Assembly: GCA_003165115.1 (NCBI GenBank)
Contig: PLSJ01000071.1
Coordinates: forward strand, 1 to 5,766
Direction: 5' to 3'
DNA length: 5,766 nucleotides
DNA from: Syntrophaceae bacterium
GTDB taxonomy: Bacteria; Desulfobacterota; Syntrophorhabdia; Syntrophorhabdales; WCHB1-27
A model generated the notes under the pieces. That model worked only from the letters and a program-made list of their open reading frames with translations. It had not been told where the DNA came from and made no database searches. The position numbers and the translations under genes were made by a program. Numbering within the stretch: the first letter of the stretch is position 1; every line of letters begins with the position of its first letter. Of the stretch, positions 1 to 4,835 are shown in pieces.

Positions 1-1626
1 TCGAACTGCCTCAAGATGCCCCTCAACAAGGTGAGGGTGAGAAAGATCACTATCGGCGGGGCCTTCGGGGGCCGCTCGGAGATCTCGCCCGCGGATGTGA
101 TCTGCGCCCTCCTCGCGAGGAAGGCGCGCGTTCCTGTGAAACTCGCCTACACAAGGGAAGAGAATACCCTCGCCACGCGGCAGGCCCATTCCATGACCAC
201 GACCATCAAGACCGGCGTGGACCGGGAGGGAAGGGTGCTTTCGAGGGACATCACGTGCCACATGGATGGGGGCGCCTATTCGAGCACGGGCCCCATTGCC
301 ACGAGCGTGCCCTTCCTTTGCATGGAGCAGGCGTACCGCATGGAGAATGTCCGTTACAGCGGTTATCGCGTCTTCACGAACAAACCTATCAGGGGCATGT
401 ACAGGTGCCACGGCCGGGCGTTTGCCTGTGGCGTCGACCTCCAGCTCGATATGATCGGGGAAGAGCTCGGCGTCGATCCCGTGACGATGAGGCTCAGGAA
501 CGCGCGGCAAAAAGGCGATTACACGCCCACCCGGTCTTTCGTGCCGAGCTGCGGCATGACGGAGACGATCGAGAAGACGGCGGATGCGGCGGGGTGGAAG
601 GAGAAATGGGGCAAGCTGCCGCCCTTCCACGGCATCGGCATAGGGTGCAATTCCGTCCAGACGGGGTTCCCCATGGGCATAAGGGGAGGTTCCGCCGCTT
701 TTATCAAGTTCAACGAGGACGGCGGCGCAACCGTTATCTCCGGGATTGTCGACAACGGGCAGGGCAACGAGAACATGATCGTACAGATCGCCGCCGAGGA
801 GCTTGGCCTCCTGCCCGAGGACATCCAGCTCATCACGGCCGACACCGAGGTGACGCCGAGCGATCCGGGCTCTTATTCCATGTGTGAAACCTTTATCGGC
901 GGCAACGCGGTGAGACTCGCCGCGATCGACGCGAAGGAGAAGCTCTTCAAGGTCGCCGCCCCGGCGCTCGAGGCAAAACCCGGGGAGTTGCAGGCACGGG
1001 GCAGGAAGATCTTCGTGAAGGGGGAACCGGAGAGGTCGATTTCTTTTGGGCGGGTCATCAGGATGGCCCTGAATAAGGGGCAGTCGATAGCCGGCGAGGG
1101 CTCCTATTGGCCCAAGGTCGACCCGAAGCGTGAATGGGTAGAGAACCCTTTCGGGCAGTTGAGCGAAACGTTCTCCTTCGGCACGACCATGGTAGAGGTG
1201 AAGGTCGACCCCGAGACCGGCCTGGTCGAGGTAGTGGAGGCATGGGCCTCTCAGGACGTGGGGTTCGCCCTGAACCCCAAGGTAATCGAGAGCCAGTTCG
1301 AGGGCGGTTTTGCCATGGGCGGTCAAGGAGGTATGCTCACGGAGTATCACCTCTGGGACGGAGGAAGGTGCCTCAACCCCGCGCAGCTCGAATATCGGCT
1401 CCCTCTCGCTCCCGACATGCCGAAGATCAACTCGATCATCGTCGAAAGCAACGACCCCGCGGGGCCTTATGGAGCGAAGGAGGCGGGCATGTCGGTCGCC
1501 ATGTCGGCCGCCCAGGCGTACGTGTCGGCCATCTGTAACGCCATAGGGGCGCCTATCATGGAGTACCCCATCACACCCGACAAGATAATCAAGGCCCTGG
1601 AAGAAAAGAAAAAGAAGAAGGCGTAA
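1..1626 (+). CDS. Molybdopterin-binding (large) subunit of a xanthine dehydrogenase/4-hydroxybenzoyl-CoA reductase family enzyme, 5' partial
   Basis: The reading frame is open from the first base, so the gene starts upstream; the ATG at 16 is an internal Met. The visible part is 541 residues. Family members are about 750-780, so roughly 220-240 N-terminal residues are missing. These subunits carry the molybdopterin cytosine dinucleotide cofactor and hydroxylate or reduce aromatic, heterocyclic or aldehyde substrates, working with FAD and 2Fe-2S partners that would lie upstream. Seen here, numbered from base 1: the cofactor loop GGAFGGR at 19-25 (usual form GGGFGGK), an RGMYRCHGRAF segment followed by a DLQLDMIGEELGVDP helix, a DNGQGNEN cofactor-contact motif, a DPGSYSMCETFIGGNA segment that resembles HcrA, and the C-terminal GPYGAKEAGM motif. 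The Glu expected at the last position of that motif is Met497. The protein ends in a Lys-rich tail. Family assignment is firm; the substrate is unknown. HcrA-like is the closest match I recognise, but the Met makes true 4-hydroxybenzoyl-CoA reductase doubtful. Confidence 0.93.
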   Translation, partial: SNCLKMPLNKVRVRKITIGGAFGGRSEISPADVICALLARKARVPVKLAYTREENTLATRQAHSMTTTIKTGVDREGRVLSRDITCHMDGGAYSSTGPIATSVPFLCMEQAYRMENVRYSGYRVFTNKPIRGMYRCHGRAFACGVDLQLDMIGEELGVDPVTMRLRNARQKGDYTPTRSFVPSCGMTETIEKTADAAGWKEKWGKLPPFHGIGIGCNSVQTGFPMGIRGGSAAFIKFNEDGGATVISGIVDNGQGNENMIVQIAAEELGLLPEDIQLITADTEVTPSDPGSYSMCETFIGGNAVRLAAIDAKEKLFKVAAPALEAKPGELQARGRKIFVKGEPERSISFGRVIRMALNKGQSIAGEGSYWPKVDPKREWVENPFGQLSETFSFGTTMVEVKVDPETGLVEVVEAWASQDVGFALNPKVIESQFEGGFAMGGQGGMLTEYHLWDGGRCLNPAQLEYRLPLAPDMPKINSIIVESNDPAGPYGAKEAGMSVAMSAAQAYVSAICNAIGAPIMEYPITPDKIIKALEEKKKKKA

Positions 1627-1673
1627 AAAACGGGCTTGACATCAAAATAAGATCACCCAGGGGGTAAGAGAGC

Positions 1674-2816
1674 ATGCAGGCACTGGTAATAGGCGGAGCG
1701 GGAGGAATGGGCCAGGGGGTCGCCAGGGACCTCATCAAGCAGGAGCAGATCGAGAAAGTCGTCCTTGGGGATATCAACACGGACCCCGCCAGGGTGCAGG
1801 AGAAGCTGCGGGCAAGCGAAAAGATATCGCTCGTGAGAATAGATGTGAACGATCACGCCGGCATGGTGAGCGCCATCAGGAATGCGGACGTGGTCATAAA
1901 CTGCGCCGGGCCTTTCTACAAGACCGCCGTGGCGGTAGCCAGGGCGGCCGTAGAAGCGCGGGTGAATTACATCGATATCTGCGACGACTACGAGGCGGCG
2001 GAAATCCTCTTTGCTTCCGACATCGACGGCGCCGCCAGAGAGGCGGGGATAACCGTCCTGACAGGGATGGGGTCGGACCCCGGGACAAACAACGTCATAG
2101 TCAAGTGGTACGCGGACCACCTGGACCGTGTCGACGAGATCGCCCTGTTCTGGGTGGTGAGCATCGCCGAGCTCGCGGGCGCCGCCTGGGACCACAGCCT
2201 GCATATGACCATAGGCAAGATCCCCCAGTATCTCGACGGCAAGCTCGAATACGTGGAGGGTGGCACAGGAGAGGAGACCGCGGAATTCCTCGAGCCCCTC
2301 GGCGCCTGTCAGGTGCGCTACGTGGGGCATCCCCAGCCGCTTACGATTCCGCGTTACATAAAAGGCGTAAAACAGGTGGTGATAAAGGGCGCGCTGATAC
2401 CCTCATGGGTGGACCGGCTCATCAAGGAGCAGAAAGAGACGGGTTTTCTCAGCAAGGAGCCTCTCTCGGTAAGAGGGACGAAAGTGACGCCCTACGATCT
2501 GACCCTGCAGCTCTGGGGCACGATTCCCGATAACAGGGACAAGGGCCCCTTCGCCTCGGGCCTGAAAGTGATCGTTAAAGGGGAGAGAGGGGGAAAACAG
2601 GTGACCTACACGGCTGACATAGTGGGCAGGATGGCGCCGGGAACGGGCCTTCCCGCCTCGATTGCGGCCCTCATGCTTCAGGCGGGAGAGGTGACGGTGA
2701 AGGGGGTGGTAGCCCCGGAGGGCTGCATCGATCCCGAAAAATTCCTGAACGCATTGTTACAGAGAGGCGCAAAAATTCATCAAACGGAGACCATAGCGTC
2801 GATGCTTCAACCTTAA
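1674..2816 (+). CDS. Saccharopine dehydrogenase-like NAD(P)-dependent oxidoreductase
   Basis: The 380-residue protein is probably a soluble cytoplasmic oxidoreductase. An N-terminal Rossmann fold is clear: glycine-rich loop GGAGGMGQG at residues 7-15, then an acidic residue (Asp33 in VVLGDIN) at the end of strand 2, which usually favours NAD over NADP. NCAGPF at 76-81, YIDICDD at 99-105 and GMGSDPGTNN at 131-140 match the conserved segments of the saccharopine dehydrogenase/carboxynorspermidine dehydrogenase superfamily. These enzymes oxidise or reduce C-N bonds of amino acid adducts, but many members have no known reaction. The C-terminal half is the expected mixed alpha/beta substrate domain and gives no specific clue. 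The ATG is preceded by AGGGGGT at 1659-1665, 8 bases upstream, and the Rossmann strand begins directly at the start codon, so the start is secure. It lies 47 bp after the molybdenum subunit in the same direction, so co-transcription is likely. A perfect TTGACA lies in that gap at 1636-1641, without a matching -10 box. No lysine-biosynthesis gene is nearby, so a true lysine-pathway role is unlikely. Confidence 0.88.
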   Translation: MQALVIGGAGGMGQGVARDLIKQEQIEKVVLGDINTDPARVQEKLRASEKISLVRIDVNDHAGMVSAIRNADVVINCAGPFYKTAVAVARAAVEARVNYIDICDDYEAAEILFASDIDGAAREAGITVLTGMGSDPGTNNVIVKWYADHLDRVDEIALFWVVSIAELAGAAWDHSLHMTIGKIPQYLDGKLEYVEGGTGEETAEFLEPLGACQVRYVGHPQPLTIPRYIKGVKQVVIKGALIPSWVDRLIKEQKETGFLSKEPLSVRGTKVTPYDLTLQLWGTIPDNRDKGPFASGLKVIVKGERGGKQVTYTADIVGRMAPGTGLPASIAALMLQAGEVTVKGVVAPEGCIDPEKFLNALLQRGAKIHQTETIASMLQP

Positions 2817-2848
2817 GGCCCCGTGGTCCCGACTCAAGGGACCGGGCC
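2817..2848 (+). other. GC-rich intercistronic hairpin directly after the dehydrogenase stop codon
   Basis: Starting at the base after the TAA, GGCCC (2817-2821) pairs with GGGCC (2844-2848), and GGTCCC (2825-2830) pairs with GGGACC (2838-2843). The loop is 7 bases (2831-2837), with a 3-base CGT bulge on the left arm. All 11 pairs are Watson-Crick. No T tract follows, so it is not a standard intrinsic terminator. It could protect the upstream mRNA end, pause RNA polymerase or separate expression of the two genes. The structure is seen in the sequence; the role is inferred. Confidence 0.6.
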
Positions 2849-2851
2849 GAT

Positions 2852-2867
2852 GGCGCGCACCCGCGCC
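2852..2867 (+). other. Second short GC hairpin in the same gap
   Basis: GGCGCG (2852-2857) and CGCGCC (2862-2867) form a perfect 6-bp stem with a 4-base CACC loop. It starts 3 bases after the first hairpin and ends 13 bases before the Shine-Dalgarno sequence of the aminotransferase. No T tract follows. In GC-rich DNA a stem this short can occur by chance; the position next to the first hairpin is what makes it notable. Confidence 0.4.
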
Positions 2868-2880
2868 CTTGAAGCCTGTT

Positions 2881-2889
2881 GGAGGAGGA
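2881..2889 (+). promoter_or_regulatory. Strong Shine-Dalgarno sequence that sets the GTG start at 2898
   Basis: GGAGGAGGA lies 8 bases upstream of GTG 2898 and is the best ribosome-binding match in the window. The frame is also open upstream, with a GTG at 2823 and an ATG at 2850. The first of these lies inside a hairpin and neither has a comparable binding site. The extra residues they would add (rich in Arg, Pro and Thr) do not look like the start of an aminotransferase. Confidence 0.85.
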
Positions 2890-2897
2890 TCTTTCTT

Positions 2898-4169
2898 GTG
2901 AAAAACATCGAAAAACTGAACATCACGAAGAGTCTTGGCCTGTTCAATGAAGCGGCAAAATTGGTTCCCGGCGGGGTCCTCGGCGCCAGAAAACCGAGCG
3001 ATTTTATCGAAGGAGAGTACCCGATCTTTCTTGAATACGGCAAGGGCGCGCATTTAATCGACGTCGACGGCAATGAGTTTATCGATTTCCTCTGCGGCTA
3101 CGGGCCGATAATCCTGGGCTACAGAGAAGAAGAAGTCGATGAAGCGGTGATCAGGCAGATACGGGACAAAGGCCTCTGTTTCACTCTGACCCAGCCATAT
3201 CAGAACCCACTCGCGCAAAAGCTCTCCGAACTCGTCCCTTCTTCGGAAATGACCATCTTCCTGAAAACCGGTTCCGACGGCACCACGGCGAGCATCCGCA
3301 TCGCGAGGGCGCACACCAATCGGCTCAAGGTCATCCGCTGCGGCTACCACGGCTGGCATGACTGGTCCGTCGAGATGAAGGGGGGCGTCCCCGAAAAGCT
3401 TTATGAAGATGTCTACGGATTCCGCTACAACAACCTGGGTCAGCTCGAAGACCTGATGGCAAAACATGGCGATCAGACAGCCGCCATCATCATGACGCCT
3501 TTCGGCCATCCCAACCACCAGAAGATGGAAGAACCGCAACCCGGCTTCCTCGAAGGCGTGAGAGACATCGCCACGCGGTACGGCGCCGTGCTGATCTTCG
3601 ATGAGGTCAGGACGAACTTCAGACTGAGTATGGGTGGAGCGCAGGCACTCTACGGAGTCACGCCGGACCTGTCGGTCCTGGGAAAGAGCATGGCCAACGG
3701 CTACGCCATAAGCGCCGTGACCGGAAACGCGAAGACAATGATGGCCGCGGCAGACAAGCTTTTCATATCCTCCACTTTCTTCCCGAACAGTGACGGCTAT
3801 ATTGCAGCTCTCAAGACCATCGAGATCCTGGAACGCGACCATGTGCTCGACAATATCTGGGAAAAAGGCGGCCGCTTTCTGAAGAGAGTCCAGGCCATCA
3901 TCGACAAGTATGACGCCGGGGCCGAGCTGACCGGTGTCGCGCCGATGTTTTACATTACCTTCAAAAAGGATCAAGCCGACACCTACAGGGCCAGGCGGGA
4001 TGACTTCTATACTCAGCTCATTCGCAGGGGCATCTTTTTGCACCCGCATCATCACGGTTATATCTGTTACAGGCACACGGAACAGGACCTGGAGACGGCG
4101 GCCCACGCAATAGATGAGGCCATGGCCTACGTCAACGAGAAATATCAAAATAACATCGAAGCCCCATGA
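2898..4169 (+). CDS. Class III PLP-dependent aminotransferase, glutamate-1-semialdehyde aminomutase-like
   Basis: With the GTG start the protein has 423 residues, normal for the family (about 420-430). It is a cytoplasmic PLP enzyme that would move an amino group between an amine or amino acid and a keto acid or aldehyde. Visible motifs: VDGNEFIDFLCGYGP near 56-70; PLP phosphate loop TGSDGTTASIRIAR at 124-137; GYHGWHDW at 149-156, whose aromatic residue stacks on PLP; FDEV at 234-237 with Asp235 for the pyridine nitrogen; the Schiff-base lysine Lys263 in VLGKSMANG; STFF at 292-295 with Thr293 in the phosphate-contact position; and a C-terminal HTEQDLETAAHAIDEA helix. All catalytic residues are present, so it should be active. 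It is probably not the haem-pathway HemL: the phosphate loop reads GSDG rather than the usual GTEA, the lysine motif continues MANG rather than IGGG, and no tetrapyrrole gene is adjacent. Glu codons are GAA-rich (20 GAA, 9 GAG), the reverse of the first gene. The amino substrate is unknown. Confidence 0.92.
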   Translation: MKNIEKLNITKSLGLFNEAAKLVPGGVLGARKPSDFIEGEYPIFLEYGKGAHLIDVDGNEFIDFLCGYGPIILGYREEEVDEAVIRQIRDKGLCFTLTQPYQNPLAQKLSELVPSSEMTIFLKTGSDGTTASIRIARAHTNRLKVIRCGYHGWHDWSVEMKGGVPEKLYEDVYGFRYNNLGQLEDLMAKHGDQTAAIIMTPFGHPNHQKMEEPQPGFLEGVRDIATRYGAVLIFDEVRTNFRLSMGGAQALYGVTPDLSVLGKSMANGYAISAVTGNAKTMMAAADKLFISSTFFPNSDGYIAALKTIEILERDHVLDNIWEKGGRFLKRVQAIIDKYDAGAELTGVAPMFYITFKKDQADTYRARRDDFYTQLIRRGIFLHPHHHGYICYRHTEQDLETAAHAIDEAMAYVNEKYQNNIEAP

Positions 4170-4191
4170 AAAGGCCGAAAGCGGCACGAAA

Positions 4192-4272
4192 GGACGGACG
4201 CGCACAAAAGGTTTTTGCGGGCTGAGCGTTTACAAAACGCTTCGCACCTTACTTGTAGAATACGGTCCGTCC
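4192..4272 (+). other. Candidate structured RNA: closed multi-branch inverted-repeat region
   Basis: GGACGGAC (4192-4199) and GTCCGTCC (4265-4272) are perfect 8-base complements that could close an 81-base domain. Inside are two local hairpins. One pairs CGCA-C-AAA (4201-4208) with TTT-T-TGCG (4212-4219), with one C/T mismatch and a 3-base loop. The other is the palindrome at 4225-4241. The rest (4242-4264) is mostly unpaired. The domain lies between the aminotransferase stop and the VOC gene. It could be the 3' end of one transcript or part of the leader of the next. It matches no riboswitch class that I recognise, and it lacks the T arm of a tRNA despite the similar length. Pairing was found by eye. 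Confidence 0.35.
4225..4241 (+). repeat. Perfect 7-bp inverted repeat, hairpin or operator-like palindrome
   Basis: AGCGTTT (4225-4231) and AAACGCT (4235-4241) flank ACA. The 17-base palindrome could be a hairpin in RNA or a binding site for a dimeric regulator in DNA. TTTACA (4229-4234) within it resembles a -35 box, and TAGAAT (4256-4261) resembles a -10 box, but they are 21 bases apart, longer than the usual 16-18. A promoter for the VOC gene here is therefore possible but weak. Confidence 0.4.
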
Positions 4273-4284
4273 CACTCCTGAAAA

Positions 4285-4317
4285 GAGAATGGCCCTCCTG
4301 TAAGGGCGGCCATTCTC
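4285..4317 (+). other. Strong 10-bp hairpin just upstream of the VOC gene ribosome-binding site
   Basis: GAGAATGGCC (4285-4294) and GGCCATTCTC (4308-4317) are perfect complements around a 13-base loop. A competing fold keeps the outer 7 pairs, pairs GCCCT (4292-4296) with AGGGC (4303-4307) and leaves GGC (4308-4310) as a bulge. The right arm ends 5 bases before the GAGGT Shine-Dalgarno at 4323-4327. No T tract follows on the + strand, so it is not a usual forward terminator. On the - strand the stem is followed by TTTT (complement of 4281-4284), so it could be a weak reverse-strand terminator, although no - strand gene is visible. A leader hairpin that affects translation of the next gene is an alternative. 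Confidence 0.55.
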
Positions 4318-4335
4318 CCTGTGAGGTAACGCGGG

Positions 4336-4776
4336 ATGCGTATCGAGAAGATCGACCACATATGTTTCGTGGTGCGGGACCTGGAGAAGACGAAGCGGAT
4401 TTACCGCGACAATTTCGACTTGCTTCCGGACCTGGAATACGTGGCCGAGTCGGAGCACATAAAGGTCGCCCGGTACTATATAGGGGAAGTAGCGGTGGAG
4501 TTCATGGAAGCGACGAGCCCGGAAAGCGACGTTGCGAGGTTCATAGAGAAGAAAGGCGAGGGGTTCTTCCTCATATCGTACAAAGTGGACAACCTCGACG
4601 CGGCAATGGACGAGCTGAGGAGCAAGGGGGCTAAGCTGATCGACGAAAAACCGAGATATCTTTTCGGAAACCGCTACGCCTTCGTACAGAAGCCGCAGGA
4701 ACTGGGCGGCGTGCTTACGGAACTCCTCTACGGCGAATTCGATGCGAGCCGATCGGATGAGGAGCAGGAACCGTAA
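4336..4776 (+). CDS. VOC-fold protein resembling methylmalonyl-CoA epimerase, with altered metal site
   Basis: This 146-residue single-domain protein belongs to the glyoxalase/VOC superfamily and is probably a cytoplasmic dimer. It looks most like methylmalonyl-CoA epimerase: DHICFVVRDLEKTKRIY near the start, VEFMEATSPESDVARFIEKKGEG at 54-76, then a KVDNLDAAMDELRSKGAKLIDEKPR region, GNRYAFV at 111-117 and GGVLTELL at 124-131. Epimerases of this family bind a metal through His, Gln/Glu, His and Glu. Here His8, Glu55 and Glu129 are in place, but the second His, in the usual GxHHxA(F/W) segment, is missing. The segment reads GFFLISY, with Phe78-Leu79 where His-His is expected. A standard cobalt- or metal-dependent epimerase role is therefore doubtful. 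It may act on another CoA ester or have lost catalysis. The ATG is preceded by GAGGT 8 bases upstream. No methylmalonyl-CoA mutase is in the window. The acidic C-terminal tail (from about residue 134) extends past the fold. Confidence 0.85.
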   Translation: MRIEKIDHICFVVRDLEKTKRIYRDNFDLLPDLEYVAESEHIKVARYYIGEVAVEFMEATSPESDVARFIEKKGEGFFLISYKVDNLDAAMDELRSKGAKLIDEKPRYLFGNRYAFVQKPQELGGVLTELLYGEFDASRSDEEQEP

Positions 4777-4824
4777 GAGATGGATCGGCAGGTTTTGTTC
4801 CGTAAAAAGGCAGGCCTTAAAAAA

Positions 4825-4830
4825 GGGGGG
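4825..4830 (+). promoter_or_regulatory. G-run ribosome-binding site for the TRAP gene
   Basis: Six G residues after a run of A lie 5 bases upstream of ATG 4836. This supports that ATG, which also places a good signal peptide at the N terminus. Confidence 0.6.
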
Positions 4831-4835
4831 TTATC

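Noticed and set aside
1636..1641. A perfect TTGACA -35-like hexamer between the first two genes.
   Set aside because: At 16-18 bases downstream the sequence is G-rich (around AGGGGGT), with no -10-like hexamer, and no sigma-54 pattern was seen.
1653..2330. A 225-codon - strand frame opposite the saccharopine dehydrogenase-like gene.
   Set aside because: It is a shadow of a well-supported Rossmann-fold gene and shows no motif of its own.
2823..2897. A 25-residue N-terminal extension of the aminotransferase from GTG 2823 or ATG 2850.
   Set aside because: It overlaps the hairpins, lacks a good ribosome-binding site and is unlike the family's N terminus, whereas GGAGGAGGA precedes GTG 2898.
3054..4205. 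A 383-codon open frame on the - strand, antisense to the aminotransferase.
   Set aside because: The + strand frame has a full set of PLP-aminotransferase motifs. The - strand product has no recognisable domain and is explained by GC-rich codon bias.
4192..4272. The 81-base region closed by an 8-bp stem was considered as a tRNA.
   Set aside because: It has no T-arm sequence of the TTCGA type, no proper anticodon arm and no clear D arm.
4777..4835. The gap between the VOC and TRAP genes was checked for a terminator or promoter.
   Set aside because: Only A- and G-rich runs, a short GGCAGG direct repeat and AAGGC/GCCTT with a 2-base loop were seen. None makes a credible hairpin.
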